Source: an uncultured Coriobacteriaceae bacterium
GTDB taxonomy: Bacteria; Actinomycetota; Coriobacteriia; Coriobacteriales; Coriobacteriaceae
Direction of reading: 5' to 3'
NCBI GenBank assembly: GCA_944320725.1
Contig: CALUIM010000012.1
Span: 186,001-250,000 of the forward strand
DNA length: 64,000 nucleotides
Below, piece after piece: positions 1-8,206 of the stretch (within the stretch, counting starts at the first letter, position 1; each line of letters opens with the position of its first letter). Position numbers and translations under genes: made by a program. The notes below the pieces were generated by a model that was not told where the DNA came from, searched no databases, and saw only the letters and a list, made by a program, of their open reading frames with translations.

Positions 1-1
1 C

Positions 2-1075
2 ATTGGTACGAGCCCCATCACCGACAACCTCATCGAGGTACTCAACGCAAGCAGCGAGGCGCGCTTCGTGGGCACGCTGTCACGCGACGCGGAACGCGCC
101 GCGGTGTTCACCCGCGACCACGGTGGCGACACGCCCTTCACGCGCCTCGAAGACCTTGCGGCATCGAGCGATGTGGACGCGGTGTATATCGGCAGCCCCA
201 ACGGCCTGCACGCAACGCAGGCGCTCGAGCTCATCGAGCACGGTAAGCACGTGCTGGTGGAAAAGCCGTTTGCCGCCAACGAGGCCGCGGCGCAGCAGGT
301 CTTCGACGCCGCCCAGCGCGCGGGCGTCGTTGCCATGGAAGCCATGCGTCCGCTGCACGATCCGGCATTTTGCCAGGTGCGCGACGCACTTGCCAGCCTG
401 GGCCGTATTCGCCGCGCAAGCATTCGGTTTGGTAAGTATTCCTCGCGCTACGACGAGGTGCTCGCCGGCAAGCGCACCAACATCTTCGATTGCGCCATGG
501 CATCTGGTGCCCTCATGGACATTGGCATCTACGCCGTCGAGCCCATGGTGGCGCTGTTCGGCACGCCCGTCGACGTCGTGAGCGGCGTTGTCCTGCTCAA
601 CGAGGACACCCGCGCCATCACCGGGGGCGCGATCGACGGCGCCGGCACGGCCATCGCGCGCTACCCCGACAAGATGGTCGAACTCGCCTGGTCCAAGATC
701 ACCAACGACGACCTGCCGGTGCAGATTGAAAGCGAGCAGGCAACCCTCGAGCTCGACTCGATCTCCATCCCGACACATATGACCATCAAGCGCCGCGGCA
801 AGGCGGTACGCGGAGATGCCAAGGCAACCCGCACCGATCAAGGCGGCAGCGTCGAGGATATCAACCTGCCCCGATCGAACAACACCATGGAATACGAGCT
901 CGCCGACTTCGTGTACGCCGTCGAGGCGGTGCGCGGCGGCACACCCTGCGACCAAGCACCCGCCGGCCCCTTTGGCACCATCGGCGACCTGCAAGCAACC
1001 ACGCTTGCCGCGCTCGCCCTCACCGACGAGATTCGCCGGCAGGCAGGCATCGTCTTCCCCTTCGACGCCGCGTAA
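2..1075 (+). CDS. Gfo/Idh/MocA-family NAD(P)-dependent oxidoreductase, 5' end outside window
   Basis: The reading frame is open from base 2, so the gene starts before the window. The visible 357 codons begin in what looks like the glycine-rich Rossmann loop (IGTSP), so probably fewer than ten residues are missing. Family marks are the DAVYIGSPN segment and the conserved EKPFAAN lysine-proline motif of the nucleotide-binding half. The C-terminal half looks like the beta-sheet substrate domain. Such enzymes oxidise or reduce sugars, inositols or dihydrodiols with NAD(P)H; the substrate cannot be told from sequence. A GTG at base 68 is an internal valine, not the start. The acylphosphatase gene follows 11 bases later on the same strand. 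Confidence 0.85.
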   Translation: MGTSPITDNLIEVLNASSEARFVGTLSRDAERAAVFTRDHGGDTPFTRLEDLAASSDVDAVYIGSPNGLHATQALELIEHGKHVLVEKPFAANEAAAQQVFDAAQRAGVVAMEAMRPLHDPAFCQVRDALASLGRIRRASIRFGKYSSRYDEVLAGKRTNIFDCAMASGALMDIGIYAVEPMVALFGTPVDVVSGVVLLNEDTRAITGGAIDGAGTAIARYPDKMVELAWSKITNDDLPVQIESEQATLELDSISIPTHMTIKRRGKAVRGDAKATRTDQGGSVEDINLPRSNNTMEYELADFVYAVEAVRGGTPCDQAPAGPFGTIGDLQATTLAALALTDEIRRQAGIVFPFDAA

Positions 1076-1086
1076 AGGAGTGCTCC

Positions 1087-1506
1087 ATGGGCTTCATCGA
1101 TCGAATGTGTTCGCGGTATGCCGAGAAGGCCTCGACACCGGAGGCAAAAGAGCGCCTACGCAGCCCGCTTGAACATGAGCTCATCGCGTGCCTGCAGGCG
1201 CTCCTTGGCACCGAGGCCGAACGCGAGCCCATGCGGCTCTCGCTGCGCTTCAGCGGGCTCGTGCAGGGCGTGGGCTTTCGCTGGACCAATCAGAGCATCG
1301 CACGCGAGCTGCATGCCACCGGCTGGGTGAAAAATCTTGCCGACGGTACGGTCGCCATGGAGCTGCAGGGACGCCCGGCGCAGATCATTCGCCATCTCGA
1401 TGCCCTTCATGCGAGCTATGGACGTGTGGGGTGCCGTGTTTGGCTGGAGGAATGCGTAGACTGTTCCGTGGTTTTCGATGAAAAGGATTTCGAGGTGCGC
1501 TTCTAG
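1087..1506 (+). CDS. Acylphosphatase with N-terminal extension
   Basis: This 139-residue protein carries an acylphosphatase domain in about residues 49-139. Acylphosphatase hydrolyses carboxyl-phosphate bonds in small acyl phosphates. The phosphate-binding loop VQGVGFR supplies the catalytic arginine (Arg65) and KNLADG supplies the catalytic asparagine (Asn83). Family members are normally about 90 residues, so the first 48 residues are an unusual charged extension with no recognised domain. AAAGGAG lies just before the ATG. The short gap from the upstream oxidoreductase suggests co-transcription, with no known functional link. Confidence 0.85.
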   Translation: MGFIDRMCSRYAEKASTPEAKERLRSPLEHELIACLQALLGTEAEREPMRLSLRFSGLVQGVGFRWTNQSIARELHATGWVKNLADGTVAMELQGRPAQIIRHLDALHASYGRVGCRVWLEECVDCSVVFDEKDFEVRF

Positions 1507-1536
1507 GTTGCATGCAGGGCATCCCCAAAGCTACAC

Positions 1537-1557
1537 TATCAGTAATTCGTACTGATA
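1537..1557. promoter_or_regulatory. Palindromic operator in front of perR
   Basis: Perfect 8-bp arms TATCAGTA and TACTGATA flank a 5-base centre, 18 bases before the perR start codon. Fur-family proteins bind inverted repeats of this size, and autoregulation is common, so this is the likely PerR box. The sequence differs from the Bacillus PerR box, so the assignment rests on position and symmetry. Confidence 0.6.
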
Positions 1558-1575
1558 TTGTTTCAAGGAGGTGCC

Positions 1576-1962
1576 ATGGCTGTGCAGCGCCGCAACACCC
1601 GCCAACGCCAGCTCGTACTCGATACGGTGCGCGCCACCAGCGAGCACCCTACGGCCGACGAGATCTATTCCGCCATTCGCAAGGTCGACGAACACGTGAG
1701 CCGTGGCACGGTGTACCGCAATCTCAATCTGCTCGCCGAGGAAGGGGTCATCCAGACCATCAAAACACCCGGCGGCAGCAGGTTCGATTGGAATTGCAGC
1801 GAGCACGCGCATATTATCTGCACGACATGTGGAAAGGTCGCCGACCTTTCGCTCCCCTACGACAAGGGGCTCGATACGAAGGCGACCCAAGATTCAGGAT
1901 TCAGCGCGTGCTCGCATTACACGCTGTTCGAGGGCATCTGCCCTGAGTGCGCAGGGCGTTAG
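1576..1962 (+). CDS. perR: Fur-family peroxide-responsive repressor, PerR-like
   Basis: This 128-residue protein has a winged-helix N-terminal half (residues 1-75) and a metal-binding C-terminal half. Two CxxC pairs (Cys82/Cys85 and Cys122/Cys125) would hold the structural zinc. The RFD (Asp71) and HAH (His77, His79) positions and His24 in EHPTADEIY match the regulatory metal ligands of Bacillus PerR, which favours PerR over Fur or Zur. The start is ATG 1576 behind AAGGAGG rather than the upstream in-frame TTG at 1558. It probably senses peroxide by metal-catalysed oxidation and represses stress genes. Its last four bases overlap the convergent FKBP gene. Confidence 0.85.
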   Translation: MAVQRRNTRQRQLVLDTVRATSEHPTADEIYSAIRKVDEHVSRGTVYRNLNLLAEEGVIQTIKTPGGSRFDWNCSEHAHIICTTCGKVADLSLPYDKGLDTKATQDSGFSACSHYTLFEGICPECAGR

Positions 1963-2390
1963 TCGTCGAGCACCTCGACGAGCTCGATATCGAAGTTGAG
2001 GTCCTTGCCCGCGAGCTCGTGGTTCGCGTCGAGCAGCACGCCCTCTTCGTCGACATTGAGCACGGTAACCGGCACCGGCTGGCCGCCGGGGCCGGAGAGG
2101 AAGAGCTTATCGCCCTTGTTGATCTGCTCGATATGGGGCACCTGAGCCGCCGGGAAGTGCAGCACCAAATCATCACGGCGCTCGCCATAGGCATCGGCAG
2201 CGGGAATATGCACGGTCTTCTTCTCGCCCACCGCCATATCGACGACGGCGGCATCGAATCCCGCGATCATCTGGTGGGCGCCGCAGGTGAACTCGATGGG
2301 CTCGCCGCGATCATACGAGCTATCGAACTGCGTGCCGTCATCGAGCGTGCCGCGATAGTGGGCGCGGACCTTCTTACCGGTGTTGGACAT
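1959..2390 (-). CDS. FKBP-type peptidyl-prolyl isomerase, SlyD-like
   Basis: A 143-residue cytoplasmic prolyl isomerase/chaperone. The FKBP fold is split by an insert-in-flap region. The N-terminal strand with GTLDDGTQFDSS, the motif GEPIEFTCGAHQMIAGFD, and the insert IPAADAYGERRDDLV are typical of SlyD-class proteins. The C terminus (NFDIELVEVLDD) lacks the histidine-rich metal tail of E. coli SlyD, so a role in nickel handling is not supported. There is no signal peptide. The gene converges on perR with a 4-bp overlap of stop codons. Confidence 0.9.
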   Translation of the reverse strand: MSNTGKKVRAHYRGTLDDGTQFDSSYDRGEPIEFTCGAHQMIAGFDAAVVDMAVGEKKTVHIPAADAYGERRDDLVLHFPAAQVPHIEQINKGDKLFLSGPGGQPVPVTVLNVDEEGVLLDANHELAGKDLNFDIELVEVLDD

Positions 2391-2526
2391 GATGGTTCTC
2401 CTTGATACTGACGGGGCACAGGCGCCCGCGAACTGCAGCGCCTACTATACCTGAGTTAACGCATTGTCAGGATTGAAACAGCAATCCCTTACAATTGGGT
2501 ACGGCCGACTGCAACCGAGGACGCAT

Positions 2527-3228
2527 ATGCCAAGAACACGAGATACCAGCGCAACGTGCACGCTCATGGTCGAGGTCTCAGGCGCCTCGATTCCCGTTGT
2601 CGTCACGCGCAAACGGGTGAAAAACCTCAATTTGCGCGTGCGGTCGGATGAAACGGTGTCGTTGAGCATCCCGATGGGCGCCAGCATGGCCACCGCCCAA
2701 AACTTTCTCAACCGTAGGCGCACGTGGATCGCCGCGCATCTTGAGCGCATCCGCACTCGAACACAGCAGCGCCAAGAAGATGCCGATGCTGCCGCAGGCA
2801 CCATACCGCTGTGGGGCGAGCTTGTAGACGCCAGCACGCTCGACAGCACGGACGACCTCTATCGGCGCGAGCTTGCGCGCAGACTGCCGCTCGTTGTCGA
2901 GCGCGTCGAGGAGCACATGGGCGTGCACGCCCTCTCGTGGCAGCTGCGCCGCATGACCTCGCGTTGGGGCTCCTGCACGCCGGCGCGCCGCTCCATTCGC
3001 ATGAACACCATGCTCGCCGCCTATCCACCGGCATGCCTGGAGTTCGTCGTAACGCACGAGCTTTGCCATCTCATCGAGCCGAGCCACAACGCGCGGTTCC
3101 ATGAGCTGCTCGACCGCTTCTGTCCGCGCAACCGCGACATCGCCGCCATGCTCAAACGAAGCGCCCGCGAGGTGGCGGTGGCACGTTCGTCTACGACACG
3201 CGATGAAGGGCGGCACGTCACCCGCTAA
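2527..3228 (+). CDS. YgjP/SprT-like zinc metallopeptidase (DUF45)
   Basis: A 233-residue protein of the YgjP/DUF45 family. The zinc site is THELCHLIEPSHNARFHELL: the HExxH-like HELCH plus a third histidine ten residues on. Upstream, RRMTSRWGSCT is the family signature of basic and tryptophan residues. Some relatives are annotated as UTP pyrophosphatase or M48-like hydrolase; the true substrate is unknown. ATG 2527 with GAGGA before it is preferred over an in-frame TTG at 2464. Its stop overlaps the convergent folB by 4 bp. Confidence 0.85.
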   Translation: MPRTRDTSATCTLMVEVSGASIPVVVTRKRVKNLNLRVRSDETVSLSIPMGASMATAQNFLNRRRTWIAAHLERIRTRTQQRQEDADAAAGTIPLWGELVDASTLDSTDDLYRRELARRLPLVVERVEEHMGVHALSWQLRRMTSRWGSCTPARRSIRMNTMLAAYPPACLEFVVTHELCHLIEPSHNARFHELLDRFCPRNRDIAAMLKRSAREVAVARSSTTRDEGRHVTR

Positions 3229-3713
3229 CGGGTGCGAAGCATCTCCACGCCCACATTGCTCAGCGGCAGTCCGATGGGCGCCCAGGGCTTCTCCACCTTG
3301 ATACGTACCGCCAACAGCGACGGATAATCGGCAAGGAGGCGCTGCGCCGTTGCCTCGGCAACCCGCTCGATCAGCTTGAACGTGTGCCCGCGCAAGAACG
3401 CGTCGATATCATGGCAGACTTTGCCGTAGTTTATCGAGGCATCCAAGTCGTCCGTCTCACCTGCGCGACGCAGATCGGCATAGAGCGTCGCCGAAATCAT
3501 GAACTTCTGCCCAAGCTCATTCTCTGCAGGATACACCCCGTGATTTGCGAACACCTCGAGCCGATCGATGAAGATCTTGTCCGCATGCTCGAGCGAGGCG
3601 GCATCGATAACGGCGAGCTCGCGACGCGGCACCGGCAACCCCGCCTTATCGCGATGTGCCAATGTTGTCTTCTCGCCGCGCGTCGTATCTTCTGGCAACT
3701 GCTTTTTATCCAT
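3225..3713 (-). CDS. folB: Dihydroneopterin aldolase
   Basis: FolB splits 7,8-dihydroneopterin to 6-hydroxymethyl-dihydropterin and glycolaldehyde in folate synthesis. The domain starts near residue 45 (DKIFIDRLEVFANHGVYPAE, containing the conserved NHGVxxxE) and includes SINYGKV and the KVEKPWAPI end motif. The 45-residue N-terminal stretch is longer than usual for the family and has no recognisable domain; a downstream start could be the real one, but no better start is clear. No other folate genes lie nearby, so this folB stands alone. Confidence 0.85.
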   Translation of the reverse strand: MDKKQLPEDTTRGEKTTLAHRDKAGLPVPRRELAVIDAASLEHADKIFIDRLEVFANHGVYPAENELGQKFMISATLYADLRRAGETDDLDASINYGKVCHDIDAFLRGHTFKLIERVAEATAQRLLADYPSLLAVRIKVEKPWAPIGLPLSNVGVEMLRTR

Positions 3714-4046
3714 GGCTAACCCTCATTTCTGCACATATGCATTTCGTTCGCACTTTTGTTCTATACCCAAACGACTGCATACGATAGCCGGATGCCTCGC
3801 GTCGCAATCCAACTACACCGCAGCGCCTCATGGAGCCCCGCCGCACGGACTCGCTGCGTAAAAATGCAGCTCTGCAATGGTTCAGTCTCAACCCTCCGAG
3901 TAGCGTCATGGAACCCCATCATGGCACGACGCTCCACCTGCAGTTTTATCCACGCGTGAAACTGTCTACTCGAGAACATCCCATCAAACCATTGCCTGCC
4001 TGAAAAAACGAATCGTGACTACGCCCGCAGCGCCCTCGCAACGGTG
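3714..4046. other. Gene-free stretch between folB and an HD-domain gene
   Basis: These 333 bases lie upstream of folB and downstream of the HD gene. Open frames here are short, overlap each other and lack ribosome sites, so none is called. The stretch includes AT-rich blocks near 3720-3775 and 3990-4015 that could hold the folB promoter and the HD-gene terminator. No clear -35/-10 pair, palindrome or RNA structure was recognised. Confidence 0.5.
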
Positions 4047-4592
4047 TCACATGTATATCGACAGGTTCTTTTTCGCATCGGACCAGCTGCAGCGGGCGCG
4101 CACGTCCTCAGGACACGCAAAGCAAGCGCGCGAAGCTTTATCCGCCTGAAACAGCAGTCGCTCCAAAGGTTCAGCCCCCTCGCGCAACCGACGATGCCCG
4201 CGAATCGCCGTCAGCATCATCTCCCGCTCCTCAGGCGCAAATGCGCACCCAGCAGGCAGATCGTCAAGGATCTTCGCAGCGATTGTTGCGCCCACGACCT
4301 CGTGCTCGCCGGCTCCCTCGTACTGCGCAGCCTTGCCGATATCGTGCAGCAGCGCCGCCGCATAGATAACCTCGCGATCGATGCCGAGCTCCAGCTCGAG
4401 ATTACGCGCCCACATGATGCGCGCTGTATCCATAAGATGGCGGATATCATGGCGACAAAACACGCGTTCATGCTCAAGCTCCACCAGATGCGTGTATTCG
4501 CGCTGAAAAACCGGGTGGCACCACACCGCCTCGACACGCGGCATGGCATGCAATCCCTGCTTGTGGGGAACGTTCGCGTCCTGCGCCATCAT
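4047..4592 (-). CDS. HD-domain phosphohydrolase
   Basis: A 181-residue cytosolic HD-superfamily protein. Metal ligands are visible as CRHDIRHLMDTAR (first His) and ALLHDIGKAAQY (the HD pair), with a later AIRGHRR histidine. HD proteins cleave phosphoester bonds of nucleotides or cyclic nucleotides; the substrate is not predictable here. The cysteine-containing tail (ACFACPEDVRARC) may bind a further metal or be structural. It lies 60 bases downstream of nrdG on the same strand and could share its transcript. Confidence 0.8.
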   Translation of the reverse strand: MMAQDANVPHKQGLHAMPRVEAVWCHPVFQREYTHLVELEHERVFCRHDIRHLMDTARIMWARNLELELGIDREVIYAAALLHDIGKAAQYEGAGEHEVVGATIAAKILDDLPAGCAFAPEEREMMLTAIRGHRRLREGAEPLERLLFQADKASRACFACPEDVRARCSWSDAKKNLSIYM

Positions 4593-4652
4593 GCCCCCTT
4601 TCTTGTGCCCGCATCAAACCGCACGCGGTACGATACGCCGTCCGGGCAACCC

Positions 4653-5252
4653 CTACATGCTGTGCGTGCTATAGACCTGCTCATCCTGCCAGAGGCAGAC
4701 CGCTTCATCGAGCGCGCATCCGCGCTCGGCGGCAGCAGCGCGCGTGGCGTTGAGATCGATGATGCGCTGGTTCGAAGAGCCACGGAAGCGAAGCGTTATG
4801 TCATAGAGCTCCTGCTTCCAGGGGCCGTCGACCAAAATGTCGATGCAGTCGAGCAGGCGGTCGGTCACCTCGGTATGGTGGCGTCCGCCCGTCATGAGCT
4901 CATCGAGCGTATCGCCCGTGAAGCACCAGATGGTCTTAGCAGATGAACCTGCGCCGGCGCCGCCGCGCGGGAAGCGCTCGCGCACGCGCTCGAGAAAGCC
5001 CACGAGCCCGAGCTGATTCTCGGGCTCCATGGGCTCGCCCCCCAAGATGGTGAGACCGTCACAAAACGGATGGTCCAAGCTCGCGATGATCTTGTCCTCG
5101 ACCTCGGGCGTGAAGGGCTCACCCGCCGCGAAGCTCCACGCGCCCGAGTTGAAGCATCCCGGACAGCCGCGGCGACAACCCGAGACAAAGAGCGACGTAC
5201 GCACGCCCTCGCCGTTGGCGATATCTGAGTATTTGATCTCGGCGTAGTTCAT
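4653..5252 (-). CDS. nrdG: Anaerobic ribonucleotide reductase activating enzyme (radical SAM)
   Basis: NrdG uses a 4Fe-4S cluster and S-adenosylmethionine to make the glycyl radical on NrdD. The radical-SAM cysteines are Cys26, Cys30 and Cys33 in SGCRRGCPGCFN, followed by the GGEPM SAM-binding motif. The frame is open upstream into nrdD, but ATG 5252 gives the expected N terminus (MNYAEIKYSDIANGEG) and lies one base beyond the nrdD stop, implying translational coupling. About 199 residues; the family is usually 155-230. Confidence 0.93.
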   Translation of the reverse strand: MNYAEIKYSDIANGEGVRTSLFVSGCRRGCPGCFNSGAWSFAAGEPFTPEVEDKIIASLDHPFCDGLTILGGEPMEPENQLGLVGFLERVRERFPRGGAGAGSSAKTIWCFTGDTLDELMTGGRHHTEVTDRLLDCIDILVDGPWKQELYDITLRFRGSSNQRIIDLNATRAAAAERGCALDEAVCLWQDEQVYSTHSM

Positions 5253-5253
5253 G

Positions 5254-7476
5254 TTACAGGTGTAGCACGCGGTCGCGAATCTCCTCGGTACGGCCCTGGT
5301 TCCAGAACTGGGTGCCAATGTAGCCGCAGGTACGACGCGCCACGTTCATCTTCTCCTGGTCGCGGTTGCCGCAGTTGGGGCACTCCCACACGAGCTTGCC
5401 GTCGTCCTCCACGATTTGGATCTCGCCGTCGTAGCCGCACACCTGGCAGTAGTCGCTCTTGGTGTTGAGCTCCGCGTACATGATGTTCTCGTAGATGTAC
5501 TGCATGACGCGGATGACGGCTTTGAGGTTGTCCTGCATGTTGGGCACCTCGACATAGGAGATGGCACCGCCCGGGGAAAGCGCCTGGAACTCGCTCTCGA
5601 ACTTGAGCTTGTCGAAGGCGTCGATCTTCTCCGACACGTGGACATGGTAGCTGTTGGTGATGTAGCCCTTGTCCGTCACGCCGGGGATGATGCCAAAGCG
5701 GCGCTGCAGGCACTTCGCGAACTTGTAGGTCGTGGACTCGAGCGGCGTGCCGTAGATGGAGTAGTCGATATCCTCGGCGGCCTTCCACTCGGCGCACTTG
5801 TCGTTCATATGCTGCATGACGGCCAGCGCGAACGGCGTGCCCTTCTCATCGGTATGGCTGGCGCCGGTCATGTACTTCACGCACTCATAGAGGCCGGCAT
5901 AGCCAAGGCTGATGGTGGAGTAGCCGCCGTAGAGCAGCTTGTCGATGGTCTCGCCCTTGTCGAGACGGGCCAGCGCGCCGTACTGCCAGAGAATCGGCGC
6001 AGCATCGGAGAGCGTGCCCTTGAGGCGCTCATGACGGCAACGGAGTGCCTTGTGGCAAAGCTCGAGACGCTCGTCGAAGATCTCCCAGAACTTAGCCTCG
6101 TCACGACCGGACGACAACGCCACATCGGGCAGGTTGATGGTCACAACGCCCTGGTTGAAGCGACCATAGTACTTCGGCTTACCGGGCTCGTAGTTCTTGG
6201 CGCGGGCCACGTTGTCGTAGCCGTTGCCCGAGCGATCGGGCGTGAGGAAGCTGCGGCAGCCCATGCAGGTGTAGACGTCGCCCTCGCCGGGCTTCTCGCC
6301 ACGGGAAAGCTTGAGCTCGCGCATCTTCTTGGCCGAGATGTAGTCGGGCACCATGCGCTTGGCGGTGCACTTGGCCGCAAGCTGCGTGAGGTAGAAGTAC
6401 GGGCTGCCCTCGTAAACGTTGTCCTCGTCGAGCACGTAGATGAGCTTGGGGAACGCGGGCGTGATCCACACGCCGTCCTCGTTCTTCACGCCCTCGTAGC
6501 GCTGGCGGAGCGTCTCCTCGATGATCATGGCCAGATCGCGCTTCTCGGCCTCGGAGCGAGCCTCGCCGAGATACATGAACACGGTCACGAACGGGGCCTG
6601 GCCGTTCGTGGTCATGAGGGTGACCACCTGGTACTGGATGGTTTGCACACCGCGGCGAATCTCGTCGCGCAAACGCTCCTCGACCACATGCGACACCTTC
6701 TCGGCGCTCGCCTCGAAGCCCAGCTCCTTGAGCTCCGCCTCCACCTGGCGACGAATCTTCTGGCGGCTCACCTCCACGAAGGGGGCCAGATGCGTGAGCG
6801 AGATGGATTGGCCGCCGTACTGGCAGGAAGCCACCTGGGCGATGATCTGCGTGGCGATGTTGCAGGCGGTGGAGAAGCTGTGCGGGCGTTCGATGAGCGT
6901 GCCCGAGATCACCGTGCCGTTCTGCAGCATATCCTCGAGGTTCACGAGGTCGCAGTTGTGCATGTGCTGCGCGAAGTAGTCGGAGTCGTGGAAGTGGATG
7001 ATGCCCTCGTTATGGGCCTCGACCACCTCTGCCGGCAGCAGCACGCGCTGCGTGAGATCCTTGGAAACCTCACCGGCCATGTAATCGCGCTGCACGGAGT
7101 TAACGGTGGGGTTCTTGTTGGAGTTCTCCTGCTTGACCTCTTCGTTGTTGCACTCGATGAGCGAGAGGATCTTGTCGTCGGTGGTGTTCTTCTGACGTTT
7201 CAGGCCCTGCACGTAGCGATAGATAATGTAGCGGCGCGCCACCTCGAACTTATCGAGCTTCATGAGCTCGTCCTCCACGAGGTCCTGAATCTCCTCAACC
7301 GAGACGGTATGGCCGGCGTTCTCGCACGCATCGGCCACGTTTTGCGAAGCATAGACCACCTGGCGCTCTGTGAGACGATCCGCCTCCTGGACCTCTTGGT
7401 TGGCTGCACGGATGGCGTTCTCGATCTTGGCGATATCGAACGCTACCTCGACGCCGCTGCGCTTGATGATCTTCAT
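5254..7476 (-). CDS. nrdD: Anaerobic ribonucleoside-triphosphate reductase
   Basis: Class III ribonucleotide reductase, 740 residues, converts NTPs to dNTPs without oxygen. Residues 1-95 form an ATP-cone allosteric domain (MKIIKRSGVEVAFD...). The catalytic barrel follows, then a C-terminal zinc site (CQVCGYDG and CPNCGNRD) and the glycyl-radical loop RRTCGYIGT near the end, which carries the radical glycine. It is followed one base later by nrdG. Two NrdR boxes lie 84-130 bases upstream. Size and all key motifs are intact. Confidence 0.96.
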   Translation of the reverse strand: MKIIKRSGVEVAFDIAKIENAIRAANQEVQEADRLTERQVVYASQNVADACENAGHTVSVEEIQDLVEDELMKLDKFEVARRYIIYRYVQGLKRQKNTTDDKILSLIECNNEEVKQENSNKNPTVNSVQRDYMAGEVSKDLTQRVLLPAEVVEAHNEGIIHFHDSDYFAQHMHNCDLVNLEDMLQNGTVISGTLIERPHSFSTACNIATQIIAQVASCQYGGQSISLTHLAPFVEVSRQKIRRQVEAELKELGFEASAEKVSHVVEERLRDEIRRGVQTIQYQVVTLMTTNGQAPFVTVFMYLGEARSEAEKRDLAMIIEETLRQRYEGVKNEDGVWITPAFPKLIYVLDEDNVYEGSPYFYLTQLAAKCTAKRMVPDYISAKKMRELKLSRGEKPGEGDVYTCMGCRSFLTPDRSGNGYDNVARAKNYEPGKPKYYGRFNQGVVTINLPDVALSSGRDEAKFWEIFDERLELCHKALRCRHERLKGTLSDAAPILWQYGALARLDKGETIDKLLYGGYSTISLGYAGLYECVKYMTGASHTDEKGTPFALAVMQHMNDKCAEWKAAEDIDYSIYGTPLESTTYKFAKCLQRRFGIIPGVTDKGYITNSYHVHVSEKIDAFDKLKFESEFQALSPGGAISYVEVPNMQDNLKAVIRVMQYIYENIMYAELNTKSDYCQVCGYDGEIQIVEDDGKLVWECPNCGNRDQEKMNVARRTCGYIGTQFWNQGRTEEIRDRVLHL

Positions 7477-7559
7477 GCTGTTCCTCTCGGCTCACAATTG
7501 ATGGCGGGCGAGTCTCTCTCGCCCGGTTAGCATCGGATATCTATCTTACGCTAGGCTCG

Positions 7560-7606
7560 GCACCACATACTGTGAAGTTTTTTGCCGCCAACACTATATA
7601 TTGTGT
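7560..7606. promoter_or_regulatory. Pair of NrdR boxes controlling nrdD-nrdG
   Basis: The second box (7591-7606) reads ACACTATATATTGTGT and fits the NrdR consensus acaCwAtATaTwGtgt at every position. The first (7560-7575) matches 11 of 16 positions. They start 31 bp apart, the three-helical-turn spacing that NrdR needs. NrdR represses ribonucleotide reductase genes when dATP is high. The nrdR gene itself is not in this window. Confidence 0.85.
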
Positions 7607-7848
7607 TTCTGCAGGTCAGCATAATTGAACATTTTAGCCACGCATTTCACGGTGCCAGCACGGTCCGAACGCCATGTGCGCCCGCACCTCGCCTACCTGC
7701 GGCATGGCGCGCATACCCCCTCAAGCGCTATGTAGGAACCTCCACAACTACAGGTGGAAAACATGTAAGAAACGGTTGAAAAGAAGTACTTGACCAAGAT
7801 GTTGTGCTCGCGCAGAGCCGCTCGGCGCAAACTCCACACGGTGTTCGA
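7607..7848. other. Gene-free stretch between nrdD control region and small LexA-box gene
   Basis: With flanking sites, the nrdD-to-7916 interval is about 440 bases. Besides the NrdR boxes and the promoter/LexA-like site described separately, no RNA gene, riboswitch or credible ORF was recognised in this middle part. Confidence 0.45.
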
Positions 7849-7877
7849 TTGACCGGAGTCCGCACGAGGTGCATTAT
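7849..7877 (+). promoter_or_regulatory. Candidate sigma-70 promoter for the 7916 gene
   Basis: TTGACC (7849-7854) and CATTAT (7872-7877) are separated by 17 bases, with a second possible -10, TATAGA, three bases later. The LexA-like palindrome lies directly after the -10, where a repressor would block transcription. Confidence 0.45.
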
Positions 7878-7884
7878 AGAATAG

Positions 7885-7896
7885 GAACATGTGTTC
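7885..7896. promoter_or_regulatory. LexA-like SOS box
   Basis: GAACATGTGTTC fits the Gram-positive/actinobacterial LexA core GAACANNTGTTC exactly. It lies immediately downstream of the candidate -10 element and 19 bases before the proposed GTG start of the small gene. Confidence 0.5.
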
Positions 7897-7915
7897 TATG
7901 GGATGGGAGGTGCGC

Positions 7916-8182
7916 GTGCAGCGGAGAAAGCGCTATGTGGGCGTGACGCTCAAGGTCGATACCGCCGGCGTGGCCCTGCCCATCACGGTGGATTGGAGCG
8001 AGAAAATCTCCTATCCCGTCGATGAGATCATCGACGTGCGGCACACCAAAGGCAGCATCTCGGGCGAAGAGGGGCTGCGCTACACCCTGCGGTTTGGCAA
8101 CGTCACCACGTATCTCTGGAAGACGGGCAAGTTCTGGTATGTTGAGGAAAAGATCGTCGACCCCGACCGCATGCTGCCCTAA
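7916..8182 (+). CDS. Small hypothetical protein under a LexA-like box
   Basis: An 88-residue soluble protein rich in beta-type sequence ([41 protein letters not shown]). I do not recognise a family. GTG 7916 is chosen because GGGAGG lies six bases before it; ATG 7889 in the same frame falls inside the LexA-like palindrome and lacks a ribosome site. No signal peptide or membrane segment. If the SOS box is functional, it would be made after DNA damage. Confidence 0.65.
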   Translation: MQRRKRYVGVTLKVDTAGVALPITVDWSEKISYPVDEIIDVRHTKGSISGEEGLRYTLRFGNVTTYLWKTGKFWYVEEKIVDPDRMLP

Positions 8183-8206
8183 GCACGCCGCCTCAAGCGG
8201 CGTGCG

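Noticed and set aside
3756-3979. Two overlapping small frames between folB and the HD gene
   Set aside because: No ribosome sites, opposite strands overlap, no similarity to known proteins.
5416-7530. Very long open frame opposite nrdD (704 codons)
   Set aside because: GC-rich codon use leaves the antisense frame open. The protein is a repetitive Val/Leu/Ala/His string without domains, while nrdD is intact.
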